A stretch of DNA of 64,000 nucleotides from Argyresthia goedartella (Eukaryota; Arthropoda; Insecta; Lepidoptera; Argyresthiidae): the NCBI GenBank assembly GCA_949825045.1, contig OX463816.1, forward strand, positions 15,929,579 through 15,993,578. Direction: 5' to 3'. Under the pieces are notes generated by a model. That model ran no database searches and was not told where the DNA came from. It was given only the letters and a program-made list of their open reading frames with translations. The position numbers and the translations under genes are program-made. Positions 11,111 through 22,748 of this stretch are shown here, piece after piece. Within the stretch, counting starts at the first letter, position 1; each line of letters starts with the position of its first letter.

Positions 11111-12239
11111 CGGCAAATTTAAAAAATCTACATGTGGCCACACTGACTATTCATGGAATTAACGGAATTAACACTTTCGGAATACATAACCGTGGAAAGC
11201 ACGGCCCGTATTGCATGGCCCTGAAATTGCCATCCCGTGGTACACGAATTCCAGGATAGATGGGTCGCGGAATCTTTCGGGGAAAAGTGTAGGGTGCCTT
11301 GCGGCCATAATTTTATGTCGTATGTCTGATTTCCCTAGGACCAATAATTACAAAGATATATTGATAAAAACCATTATGACGCATTATCTCGAGAAGGGTG
11401 AGGTGCACGATGAAAATTTAAATAACATAAAATGATGGCAAAAAGACACGCTACGCAATATAGAAATAAAACAATGTAGTCATATAAACATATTTTTTTC
11501 AGATTTTTTTACTCCTTTTTAAAATATTTTTGATTGTTTTATGTTGTTTATCTATACAAAAATCATAAACCCTCTTTACTGCTTCCGAAAATCGCACGTT
11601 ACGACCAGCATAATGTTAAACTACGTGGTAAAAACGAATTTCTTTGCTGAATATTGAAACATTATGACCATAATGTATACATTTTCGGCAAATTATGACA
11701 TTCCAATTTCGAACGCCGACGCCCGCCTGCGTGCCGACCCTAGTTTTTCTGTCAAGTTGTTACTATTGAAACAGCTAAACAAGAGCAGGGCAATTGTCAA
11801 TTCCACCATGTCAGTCGAACAATCGGTTCCTGAACACATCAAAGAGAGCTTATGATATGTGTGTAGATAAACTAGTGTATGTAACTGTACATAATTAGGC
11901 ATTACAACTCTCGAGTGATATAATTATAAAACTCCCCTTCGGCTCGTTTCATAAACTCACTCTCGAGTTTTAATGCCTGCCATTATGAATCAGTCACATA
12001 AACTATTATTATGTTGTTAAAATGTTTTATATTGCAATTTAAAAAAAAAACTAAGGACAGTGCCATTAATTTTGTTATTAGCGTATACACATATGCAGCG
12101 CGCAATCTTCATCTTTAGTCTTAGTATAATTATGTGCACGGAATTCTAGTAAAATCAAATCCAGGTTTCTTTCTTTCAGCTAAAGACTTTGCTTTACTTA
12201 TATCTTTCTATATCTAGTGTGAAGCACTAGTGAGGATAT
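11111..12239. other. Unassigned AT-rich interval
   Basis: No gene recognised apart from an imperfect palindrome at 11897-11979, listed separately. Confidence 0.4.
11897..11979. repeat. Imperfect palindrome
   Basis: AGGCATTACAACTCTCGAGTG on the left faces CACTCTCGAGTTTTAATGCCT on the right around a short centre. The arms of ~38 bp have several mismatches. It may be a small fold-back element. Confidence 0.55.
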
Positions 12240-12594
12240 AGACAGATATATAAATTGACTGTTTCGTGTGTGCTAAGAACTGTCCCTTTACGTAGGCTTC
12301 GGCTAATATACCTATTATGTTCTATCGAAGATCATGCTTTTATTCAGCATTGCTTCGCTTCCCATATCTACTAGGTAAAGGAATCAGGCAAGTATGGCTC
12401 CTATGTCAATTGTCAATTGTAAGGCGGGCTGGTTTCCGCAACTCGACGACGAAAGCGCCTATTTTGCGTGTGGGTGGGAATGCGATATCATTCGAGCCAA
12501 ACCAACTCCTCCAGGAACACCAGCAGGCCCTTTAAGTTACCGCCTATCCCTGGAAGGTCCCTGGATTGACCGAGGTGTTTAGCCCTGTAGTCCG

Positions 12595-13320
12595 CTACTC
12601 CTGTGCACTCATGAGGTCGTGAGCAGCCGTTTTTTCTGCCTCCAAGCAGGCTCTGCAAAGGGGGCTGTCGGTAACACCTAGGACATATAGATGTTTATTA
12701 AAGATACCATGGCCAGTAAGTGCTGCAGTCACCAGTCGCAAGCGCGGCCTACTCAGTCGAAGCAAGGTCTTAGCAAGCCTAGCGCTAGGGGACGGCAAGG
12801 CCAGCTTAGCCTGTCTGCACTCCTCATGGTTTGTCCAAAGAGTGGCATGATCATTTCTGGTCGACTCTCTCAGAAATGTGCGTACCATCTTGAAGGGAAG
12901 AGGGATGATAGGTTCGGGACCATACGCTGCTAAGCTAGATCCTTTACGCGCCAACTCATCCGCTGCATCGTTACCTCTTGACCTGCTGTGTCCTTTTATC
13001 CATTGAAGGATTACGCGGTTATGTTGACATACCTCCATTAGTCGTTTGTGACACTCGTAGATTAGCCCTGAGTTAATAGTGTTGCTATTTAGGGCTTGTA
13101 AGACGGCCATGATATCCGAGAGGATTCGAATGGAGGAATCTCTTACCTTTCTCGATGCTATGGCATAAGCGGCCAAGATGATGCCCATGCATTCAGCTTG
13201 AAAGACAGTATTATGGGCACCCAGTGGAATGGCTATCTTGATGTTTAGATCCTCCGAGAAGGTGCCTGAACCAGTGCCTGCTTAAGTTTTTGAACCATCG
13301 GTGAAAATTCTGAGCTCTTC
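12595..13320 (-). pseudogene. RNase H and C-terminal domain of I/LOA-type LINE
   Basis: The RNase H active site is complete: FTDGSKT (Asp), FQAECMGI (Glu), ILSDIMAVL (Asp) and GNDAADELA (Asp). A single TAA immediately after GSKT interrupts the frame between the first Asp and the rest. The tail contains HGIFNKHLYVLG and a CRAC-type Cys pair (SPLCRACLEAEKT), as in related LINE C-termini. In this family RNase H removes RNA from the cDNA hybrid. Confidence 0.85.
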
Positions 13321-14780
13321 ATGTAACTGTATATTGTATTTTTTGTCGAAAACAAATTGTTTAGGGATTCTGTCACTGCAAGCCATAGAGATAAGAAATT
13401 TTTTGTAAACTTCCCCTAGGATGGCGGTGTGTGAGGTCCTGTTTTTTCTCCAAAGTCCTAAGGTGTTGAGTTTCAACGCAGATGACGCGGCCTCCTGCTT
13501 AATGTACAGCTGGAGTGGCGGAAGACACAGCATGGCCTCCATTGCTGCAGTTGGAGTAGTTCTCATACTGCCTGTGATAGCCATGCAGGCCAGCCTTTGG
13601 AAGCTTTGGAGTTTGTTTACCATTGTGGTTAGTTTGGTCCTGGTCCACCACACCACAGCTCCGTAGCAGATAAGAGGACGGATCACCGTCACGTACAGCC
13701 AAATAATGATATTGGGAGAAAGTCCCCCACTTTTTCCCCACCATTCTCCGACACTGCCAGAAAGCAATACTCGCCTTCTTTAGTTTGTTGTCAATGTGGC
13801 TACTCCAGTTGAGCTTGCTGTCCAAGGTTATGCCCAGATACTTCACCTCAGTTGCTAGCTGGAGTTCCGTTCCAAAGAGCTTAGGTAGGGTATACATACC
13901 AAGAGCCCTATTGTTAGTGAACATGACCATTTCCGTTTTTGTTGGGTTAACCGCCAGGTCATATTCTAGACACCAGCGCTCCACGATGCGAAGAGCTGTT
14001 TGTTTAAGGTTGCACACTGTGCTCGCAAATTTACCTGTGATGAGGATTACCAAATCGTCGGCGTATCTTACGGTGTAGTATCCATTAGCGTTAAGCTTGG
14101 TAATTAGGTCGTTAATGACCAGATTCCACAGCAGCGGGGAGAGCACTCCTCCCTACGGGCATCCCCGCACTACCTCCGCCGACAAGGACTCACCAGCTAG
14201 ACGCACGATACGTTTATTAAGCATGTTTGTGACCCAGTTGTTTACAGCTGTTGACACTCCATGCCTTGTTAGAGATGCACTTATACTGTTATGCTGCGTC
14301 TTGTCAAAGGCACCTTCTATATCAATAAAAGTTCCAAGACAGATGCATTTGTTTTGAATCGCCTCTTCAATTGTGGATACAACTGCATGGAGAGCCGATT
14401 CAGTAGACTTACCCAAACTATATGCATGCTGATTCTTGTGTAAGGGTAAACGTTTTAATGCTCCATCTCTCAGGTGCCTCTCGCACAAATGTTCGAGAGT
14501 CTTAAGCAAGAACGAGGTGAGGCTAATCGGCCTGAAAGATTTAGTGTTAGTGTAGTCGCTCCTTCCTGGCTTCGGTATGAAACTACGTTTACTTCTCTCC
14601 ACCTTTTGGGAACGTATCCGAATCTAAGACATGCTTTCATGATTCGGACCATTATATTGATGACGGGTTCCCCACCCCACTGTAGAAGTGCTGGGAAGAT
14701 TCCATCTGGTCCTGCTGATTTAAAAGATTTAAAGCTATTAATGGCCCATCTCACCTTGTCAGCAGTGATAATATATTAGT
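13282..14780 (-). pseudogene. Reverse transcriptase of I/LOA-type LINE
   Basis: LINE-type RT blocks read in order: SAGPDGIFPALLQWG, FIPKPGR, FRPISLTSFLLKTLE, QHAYSLGKSTESALH, then LSPLLWNLVINDL, VRYADDLVIL (catalytic YADD intact) and EVKYLGITLDSKLNW. The usual Gln before GGVLSPLLW is a TAG stop near 14150. Frameshifts lie near 14530 and near 13730-13770. The connection to RNase H is in frame apart from the stop noted there. Confidence 0.9.
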
Positions 14781-14900
14781 TATGTCTTAGTGGTCGACAG
14801 CTTCATGGTGAATCTCTTCCGGCCACACAATCTCTTGAATAATTCTACTTCCGGGGCGGCTCCTATTCACCGCCCGTCCAGAGTGAACGCGACATATGTC

Positions 14901-16410
14901 AAATGTCGAAGTGGCAGTATTTTTTTTGGCAGAGGCATAGAAAAAGATTGTGAGGGGGACCCATTTTTCATTCGTTTGCTACCATATGTTTCTTGGGAAA
15001 AGTTGTTCATAATGACGGGTACTATTATTCCCTAAAATATGGTCAGCTAATTAAGTCACCTTTTATAGGCTTCAAATATCTCACGACCTCTTTTCGAAAC
15101 TTTCGGCCTTTGCTTAAAAGGCTGTAATTAGTAGAGACAGTAATACTGTTACACTCTGCAAGTTTTTATATAAGTCTAAAGATAAAGCTGTTGGAAAGTT
15201 ACACAAAAATTGGTCAAATAATTTCACTCATATGAATATTCAAAGCTGAAATATTCCAGTACCAGCTCGCAGATAGGTACTTACTCGTCAAAGGCAACCG
15301 CAAAATTATTGGAAAGTGAAACCAATGAGCATGATTGTGAGCAGTTCAACTCGACTAAAAACCGTTTCCAGCTAGCGTAAGCTTTTTGCATATTGATGAA
15401 GGTTTTTTCATTATATCATATCTAAACGTAGACGGGTTTCGTTTTTGCAAGGAATAATCCCCAAAAAACAAGTCATGATAAGTCGGCGATCGTTCATTCC
15501 TTAAATCAGCGACCCATTTTAAACAACTTCAAGAAATATGAACTCATCAAGTCGAAAAATGTATTTTATAATTGTTATTTCATTGGTATTTTAGTTGACT
15601 ATGATTTCAGGTAAACCAAACAGAAATCAATTACCCTTCCTTCTTTTTCTTCACACATTGAAATAAAGTTGGAATTTTGCTGAACACGTACGGAATCTTT
15701 CTGCAATAATAATAATAGTGGGCCAGAATGGCCCTTTCGTTGTACCTGAACTAAGACATGGTTCAATCAGAGCTTGCGAAGGAAGATTCCAACATTTTAC
15801 AATTCAAGATTCAGGGCGTACAAAATTACAAATACAAATCTAAGTTTTTTTTGTAACTTGTAACGCAAGATTGGTCCCTTGTCGCCATCTCATTGTACGA
15901 ATAAAATTGAGACATCTTCCTCGCCTTTTTTGGGTCAGATCTTATTGGAAAAAGGTTTACGAATAAGTAAGTCCGTGACTACGCGTGGCGAGACAGGGTT
16001 TCAATTTATTCATTCTGATATTGAGATATCATTTTCGTGACGCATGGGGTTTTTGAACTTAATTATTTATCCACTCTCGGTATAATGCGAGAGATTACTT
16101 GCAACTTGGATCATGTATCGACTTTAATGATCAATAAAAGGTGTAATAAAAACGGTTAGTATTTATAAGGGTTCCGTACCCGCAGCTTGCCAAACGGGAT
16201 CCTATTACTAAGCCTTCGCTATCCGTCTGTCCGTCATTTGTTTATTTGCTGTTTCACAGCATACAAAAAATAAAAAATACAATTGATTGAGAAATCTTAA
16301 AATGCCGATTACAAAACAGAGCAATCAATAAAAAAAACAGAACAACGTTAACAAATATAAAATAAAGCATTTATGTGGGGCCAGTAAGTGTAGGTACACT
16401 TACTTAGTGC
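14901..16410. other. Unassigned interval
   Basis: Nothing recognisable. Open stretches are short and have no known motif. Confidence 0.4.
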
Positions 16411-16539
16411 TTAGCAGGTGCTAAGCCCTAAGACCAAGATCTTGGGATCGGGTTTTTGGCGATTTTCCTTGATGTGGCGTTCGAATTGAGGACGAATCAA
16501 CAGCAATATGTCCAAGTAGGAAGAAAGCATTTCATATCT

Positions 16540-18060
16540 ATCGATGCTCCTGTTTAAAGGCGAATCGGCAGCGTAGTTGGTGTGCGTGCGTGCATGTGTG
16601 AGCACGCTCTGAACGTGCCGGCACGCTCGTAGAGGGGCGGTGCGCAGCCAACACCTTGCTCACCAACGTGCTATTGTCGTTACGGAAGTTAAAGGCGTCG
16701 TGGAGCAGTTTCATATCAGTTTGTCTAATGCCCGATTTCACCAACAGTTAAGGGACACATAGCTCTTTTTCTTAGCTATCTAGCGATTGTTTCGGTGGCC
16801 GGACTTATATTTAGGGGGTCACCAAAGAGCCTAGATGACGCTTAAACTTAGGTGAAATCGAAACAACCGCTAGGTAGCCCCTGAAACAAATAAATTGTCC
16901 CTTAAAATATAGGGATCGTTGGTGAAATCAGCCATAAGCTCTCTTGGTAAGTGGTGGGAGTAGTACCAGACCCATTATCTAACCGCTTTAGGAATTTTTT
17001 CTGTACTGATTCTCTTCTTTCAGAGTGAATTGAATACCTAGGCGACCAGACCGGTGACACATACTCAAGCAACTACGCACAAAAGCGAAATAAAGTATTT
17101 GAAGCACAAGTGACGAGCGCAGTGGCTTAGATGCACGATGTACAAAACCTAATATTTTGAACCCCTTAGATATAATCTTATCGTAGTGTGGCGTAAATAA
17201 GAGTTATTTCACTCTTTTCAGGATATGGTCATTGAGCATGAATTTAAAGTCTATGCTTATATGTTTCCCGGCGAAGGCGACGCATAGACATTTCACAGTG
17301 TTTATATCCAGGCTGATACATCGGCAGTAGTCCGATAGTCTGCCAAGGTTATCCTTGATATCACCGTGTATACCAATTTAAATTATATTTTTAATGATTT
17401 ACATCGTGTCTAAGTCTATCGAAGCATTTGGAGTAATTAGTATAGACGGCGTCTACCCTATAGCCTTGGTCTATGTCAGTGGTCATAGTATCCACAAAAT
17501 CGACCAAGTTGGACATTGTTGAATGCTTACGCATAAAACCATGTTGAGCGGGTGGTATGCTGCGCGCCACGTTCGGGTATACCTGGTCATGGAGAATCAG
17601 CTTAAGTCTTGCTTAATACAGGGAGTATGGATACTGGGCAATAATGTCCAGCAATATTCTTGGATCCACCTTTGTGTATCGGTACATTAAAGGCTTTTTT
17701 CTATTGCTTGGGAAACATATTCTCAGTTAAAAACCTCTTATAGACGATGCACCATGGAGGCGCTAGTTGCACTGCTCATCTTCTTATGAATAAAGGTGGG
17801 ATATGATCATTCCCTGCCCCCTTGTTGGTGTTGATTTGCGTCAAGTTCTTTGGGACAAGGCCATTACCCAACTCAATTGAGCCTATGCAACTAAGCGGGT
17901 TTGGAGATTCGGTTGGGGGCGTAAGCGTACCAGGCGAATCTACGTACACTGATAAAAAATCATCAAGGAAAACCTCGCAAGCCACATCGCCACCATTGGC
18001 AGTACGTGAACCATATGCTATCTGCGCAGGTAGGCCGTGATCGCGACGAAGATCCTTTGC
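16540..18060 (-). pseudogene. RT of decayed jockey-type LINE
   Basis: Readable blocks, in changing frames: TNKGAGNDHIPPLFIRR (17790-17840), a match to the HKGGSKN..GHY.PVSILPVLSK block (17600-17690), QHGFMRKHSTMSNLVDFVDT-like sequence (17480-17560), and near 17050 SVIWSP-like sequence followed by SERIESVQKKFL-like residues. The C-terminal end reads SGIRQTDMKLLHDAFNFRND. The catalytic YADD region could not be found. These blocks are standard for jockey RTs. Confidence 0.75.
16735..16936. mobile_element. MITE-like insert with GATTTCACCAAC inverted ends
   Basis: About 200 bp bounded by CGATTTCACCAACAG... and ...CGTTGGTGAAATCA, perfect 12-bp inverted ends, with AAGGGACA also mirrored further in. 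It splits the LINE sequence between the SLWL and GIRQTDM codons, which fixes it as an insertion. A 3-bp GCC on each side may be the target duplication. Confidence 0.7.
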
Positions 18061-18689
18061 ATACCGCGAAAAGTATTTATAATTGATAGCGATGGCAGCA
18101 CTATTTAACCCTGTAGAAATCCCAGCATATCTTCTGAAGTTTTTATGGGTTTAACGAAGCAGTGAAAAGTAGTCGTAATCACCCGGATTTCACCTCGGAT
18201 CACAATTTCTGGCAGTTATTTTTTTTCGGTTATCATGTGTTTTAGAGGTTTTGAATACCACATAGGGTAGCCGTTAGGATTACTGTTAAAATAGGGACCA
18301 TATTCATCTATTAGCCTCGATAATACAGAATACAAACAATCTATCGCTTCTTCCACAAACTTATTGTGAAGAAAACTGAGCCAATCGATTATAGATAAAT
18401 CAGCTATGATTGTATAATCTGCTTTTTTTATTGAAATATGCTTTCAGGGCTTGTAGGAAGAAACTTTATACTGAAGTTGGGTAGTTGTATTTACATAGGA
18501 GGGTGATACGGCATTTCCTAACGAGTAAATGGATCAACCGCGCGGGACACCTCCGCATCGGAGTCGCAGAACACGAGATCTAGCTACCTATCGTTACCGT
18601 TCAGAACTCCACTAAACTGAGTCCAGCCGGAGAAGGATAATTCGTGGATAAGGGTATATTGAGAATCGTTGATAGTACCAGACGGATCG

Positions 18690-19110
18690 AGACCGAAATT
18701 ATATACAGAAAGAAATAGCGGGCAAATTTAAATCTCCTAATAATAGATGAAGATCATCAGGACAACAATTGTGAATGTTATTGGTAAGACTTACAAGCAG
18801 CTCATCGTTCTCCGCTCCAGCTCCAGGCAGGTATGTGCAGATGACGTGTAAGTTGCGATCCGCATGCAGGCTGCGAGCGGGCACGGTCACGTGAACCTAC
18901 TCCAATTGCGAGTACGAGGGGGATGGGAGTACACGCCGAGCGACGAGCTTCTGCCTCTTGAGAAGCATGACCCCTCCACCTACCAAGGCATGAGGGTTGT
19001 CCCGATGGTAGTATTTGATCTGCCCTGTGGATGTCGTATCGAGGTTCGCTGACCTCAGCGTTAATTAAATACCCGTATGTGAGATTGCTCTCACAAATAG
19101 CTACCACGTC
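18690..19110 (-). pseudogene. Apurinic-type endonuclease of decayed jockey-type LINE
   Basis: Sequence in two frames gives VVAICESNLT, YDIHRADQ, VHVICTYLPGAG-like and LHLLLGDLNLP. The last holds the conserved GDLN of the APE-type endonuclease that nicks the target. At least one frameshift lies near 18890. Confidence 0.75.
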
Positions 19111-19561
19111 GTAATTATGGTTAGTAACCCTTGGAGGAACCTAGTTATTTTACGTCGTATGGTTCGAGAATTTCGATAATAGATACTTACAGACGCGAAT
19201 GACAGGGAAATATTAAAATCACTAATATAGTTTTCGAATATTCAAGGCACTTAGTATAATGCCAAAAATGCGCATGAACAAATCAACACGATAACTAAGT
19301 CGGAACCAGTATTTTATATGACATGATGGGTGTGTGTGTGAAGTTAACGAAGGTGTGTGGTTGTTGTTAGACTCAAAAGGTGATATGTGTGCTTGGGAAC
19401 AATATTTTGCACAAGTATAGGGTGTGAAGAAATCACTTACCTAACAATTGCAGCACCAGCAAAAAGTACAATTAGCCTTCTACAAATAAGATCGCGATCA
19501 GTAGTTCTCAATCTCTGGGGCTTGTGATCTGTGCTCCCGGGTTTTAACGGAGGTGTTAGCT

Positions 19562-20640
19562 TCAGTGATGACAATTGTAGGACAATTGTATGCTAATGAC
19601 ATGGGTGTTTCTGGCCATTCCAATGTCCCTGGTGGTGACTCCGCGGTTCTTGCGCACTGCACTAATGAACTCAACCTTCTTGAGAGTGAAGTTGAATTTG
19701 ACCATAAACGGCCTTGGAAAACGGCTCGTATTGCGCGTAGAAATTCTGACCGTTGAGGGTTTGCCTTCAGTATTCAAATCAAATCCCACGGCCTTAGCAA
19801 TAGAGATGACTAGAGCCCCTGTTGCATCAGTTTTGCGCTCTGGAACGCCATACATTTTTAGATTATATTAGCGGTTTCTTTGTTTCAGGTTGTTTATGGT
19901 TGATTGCAGCTCCGTGGTCGAGCGTTTATTGTTATCGGAGACGTCCGATATGTCTTTATCCAGGTCCTTTATCATTACTTCCAATGTTGTAATGCGGGTC
20001 TCGAACTTATCTACGCGATTGGATGTGAAGTCTGTTGTCATCGCCAGTCCCTCGACTTTATCAGCGACCAAATCGACGTTGGTTGTGAGATCATAGTTGA
20101 GCTTCATAGCTTTACCCACTTTGCTCTCAATTACGGTACGGTGGCTATCCAATTGATTCACTGTGTCTAATTTAAAAATCGAACATCTCAACCTGTTTTG
20201 CTGCGGACTCATCAACTGACCTAATCATCAGCGGATGCATTTGGTTCAATAAATCTTGAATTGAGTTGATGTCAATTTTATATTTAGCATCGTCGTCACG
20301 ATATTAGTAGATTTTTAGTTCCCTGCGGTTGAGAGTCGCAGGATGTTGCATCTATGTGTATAAGGGTGTCCTGATCTTCATCGCGAAGTGCAGCCACTGC
20401 CGCCGACAATGTATTCTTCTCATTATTCGCCATGAGGCGAGCCTGCTGCAGCATTTGCCGATCCAGGCTGTCTTCTTCGCTTTTCTCATCTTCATGAACG
20501 TAGCCTGAGTAGTAGACGTTTGCACGAAGCATAAGAGATATTTTTATTGTGGAAGATAGCATTGTGACATTTGAAGCACTGCATTTTGATTAGCTCAGAA
20601 GCAAATAGATACTGGCAGTAGTGGCATAAATATATATGGA
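19562..20640 (-). pseudogene. ORF1 protein of decayed jockey-type LINE
   Basis: Three minus-strand pieces make up a gag-like ORF1. The first (20560-20300) follows a Cys-containing start (MQCFKCHN) and has an acidic segment. The second (20215-19868) is a heptad-rich coiled coil of ~115 residues. The third (19855-19562) opens with MYGVPERKTD and continues as an RNA-binding-like domain. The order of Cys motif, coiled coil and RNA-binding domain is normal for LINE ORF1. Stops separate the pieces. Confidence 0.65.
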
Positions 20641-20811
20641 TTGTACCTTGGAGTGTTGTAGAATGATGTGTTGTGTTGTTTTTATCTTTGTAGTTGCAGT
20701 GGTAGTTGGTGGTAGTTAGTGTACAGGCTTAAATTGCTCGGGAGAAGTCAGCCGTGAGGATAACTTATCACCTTAAGTCATACTGGTGTATTCTTAACTG
20801 TATGAAAGTGA

Positions 20812-20965
20812 GCTTTAAACTCTCAAAAACCGAGGGTAGTTGGGACGGGTTGTGATTTTAAACCTTATGCCATGGTAATACAATTTAAAACCTATAACAG
20901 CGTTAGTGGCGTAAAAGAGGCGTTATTTAACGCCGGTGGTATTCAAGAGGTAAAAGCATATAACT
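20812..20965 (+). repeat. Dispersed repeat, copy 1
   Basis: Shares ~120 bp with the reverse complement of 57777-57900, including CTCTCAAAAACCGAGGGTA, CCTTATGCCAT and GTGGTATTCAAGAG. No coding potential. The other copy interrupts a LINE RT, so this is probably a small mobile element. Confidence 0.65.
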
Positions 20966-21209
20966 AGTTATTTATTTTAATTTTATGGGAGATAAATTCA
21001 AAAACGATTGTCTTTAGGTAGATTATCGCAGAAAAAAGTCCATCCTTCAGCGGGCTGTACCGTGATAGGTAGAGAGTTGATATTTTTACAGAATATATAT
21101 TCTTGTTGCCACTACAGCAACAAATAATTATATTTTTAAATAAAAGGGGGTCCCCATACAAGAGAAGTGTTTTAACACCCCCAGCGATGTAACAAACAAC
21201 ATCAACCAT

Positions 21210-21600
21210 AACACATTGCAGTGGGGACCCCAAAAAGATAAATTAGCTGGTATATTAAGTAAGTTTAATTTATTTACCTAAGTAAAGTAAGTAAGTGAAG
21301 CTTATGCTTTTAGGAACATCAGACAAAACGCGGATTTGACTACATCTAGGCTTTCTATTTTAGTAACATTCAGAGTCTTATGGTATCCTGTTGTGGGGGG
21401 AATTAGCAGATATTGCAACTATTTTTATACAACTGAAAAGGGCTGTTTGGGCCATTGATACTTTAAAACGCTCTGACTCCCTTACATAAGTTTTTTTAAG
21501 AAATTTACATAGCTACTGTAGCAAGTCAATTTATTATATAACATTTTCCAAAATTTGCAATATTTATAATCTTAATATAAGAAATTGTCACACACTAGTT
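21210..21600 (+). pseudogene. CR1-like LINE RT fragment
   Basis: Nucleotide-level match to 45410-45790: ATTGCAGTGGGGACCCC, GACTACATCTAGGCT and TATGGTATCCTGTTGTGGGG align along it. It encodes the region after the RT palm, broken by stops. A short insert rich in AAGTAAGT lies near 21255-21300. Confidence 0.75.
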
Positions 21601-21647
21601 GCGTTACTATTTAAAAACATAAAAATCATAAACATTTAAATATAAGC

Positions 21648-22150
21648 TGTTCGATTCAAAATCGATACTCGATCGATGGTTTCGGAACGGCCATTTTGAA
21701 TTTGACAGTTGCTGCCAACAGAGCAGGTTTTTGACAACTGACAGACGAAAAGCCCCCGTAATGTGACGCGTATTGATTTTGGGCATTAAAATTAAATCGT
21801 AAGCCATCTGCAATTGTATTCGGGCTCCCCTCAGGATTGTCTTATAGCTGAGTGTATTGTGGTTCTCCGAACCAGATAAAGTTCGTATTTGGAACACTGT
21901 GTGCGTCGAAGCTGGCCTGCCAGCCATACCTGGTTGGCTGAAGAACCTGTCTACCAAGAAGAGCCTAGGGTGCACCCAGGCCTTGCAGAGAGACAGGTGT
22001 TTGACGGGAACGAAGCACAGACCAGGTCAGATAGAATCTATTACTTAGCTCGGTGAATCGCCGACGTTCTTGCTTCTTGGCATCTGATCGCTACGCTACC
22101 TCGTAGCTATGGGCCCCTGCGAGGTCATCGGGTGCCGAGAGGCCTGAACA
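21648..22150 (+). repeat. 5' LTR of BEL/Pao element
   Basis: 503 bp, TGTTCGATTCAAAATCG to GAGGCCTGAACA, identical by eye to 26106-26608. Confidence 0.95.
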
Positions 22151-22153
22151 TTT

Positions 22154-22173
22154 TGGTAGCAGACCGTGGTTTC
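22154..22173 (+). promoter_or_regulatory. Primer binding site, initiator tRNA-Met-like
   Basis: TGGTAGCAGACCGTGGTTTC lies three bases after the LTR. It is complementary to the 3' end of animal initiator tRNA-Met with one mismatch (AGACCG for AGAGCG). Confidence 0.7.
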
Positions 22174-22748
22174 CTGAGATTTGCAGCCGTCAAGGGCTCC
22201 GGGAACCCACGATTTGGGACTATCAATCTGTAGGTATAGGCGGTTATTAGCTAACTTGGTGTTGTTCCTGTATCCACATAGATTGGTAGTATTATAAGTT
22301 ATAAGTCTACTGCTGGTAGTAGACAGACAGATATAACAGTTTTCCCTAAATGACCAGTTGTACTGAGATGTGACTCAGAATAGTAATTACATTACAGGTA
22401 CATTGTAGGTGAATTGAAATTTGCATTGAAGTCATATCATGTTTGCAGTTTGAAGTTTGCATAGTCAATCTATTAGTGGTCTAGTAATGCTAATGAATGT
22501 TTGGACATTGTTTTCAGTTTATAGCAATTTATAACTTGAACTAATATTGACTATCTGTGTGTGTTATATGATATAGGGAAACTAAATTGTTGTTTACAGA
22601 ATTTGTGTAGATATAAAACTCGGTTTCTATTGTTTGGGGAAATCAGCATTGTTTAAGTTATAGATTAGGGTTCCCTCGTTTGTGTTGTAGACTGGAGGGT
22701 CCAATATAATTGAGTTACTGCAAATTGTGAGTAAGTATCGTTCCGATC
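22174..22748 (+). other. 5' leader of BEL/Pao element
   Basis: About 575 bases without open frames between the primer site and gag. No further signal recognised. Confidence 0.6.

Larger units (their letters stand above)
12240..14900 (-). mobile_element. I/LOA-type LINE, 5'-truncated, inactive
   Basis: A minus-strand non-LTR retrotransposon keeping RT and RNase H. An RNase H after the RT places it in the I/LOA/jockey-supergroup lineages that retain this domain. The endonuclease and ORF1 are missing beyond ~14900. The 3' end probably lies in the non-coding 12240-12594 stretch; no poly-A or simple tail was clear. Confidence 0.8.
16411..20640 (-). mobile_element. Jockey-type LINE, nearly full length but heavily decayed
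   Basis: Pieces of ORF1, endonuclease and RT occur in the right order on the minus strand over 4.2 kb, all with stops and frameshifts. A MITE-like insert sits in the RT C-terminal region. This is the only jockey-like copy in the window that keeps every module, and also one of the oldest by its damage. Confidence 0.75.
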
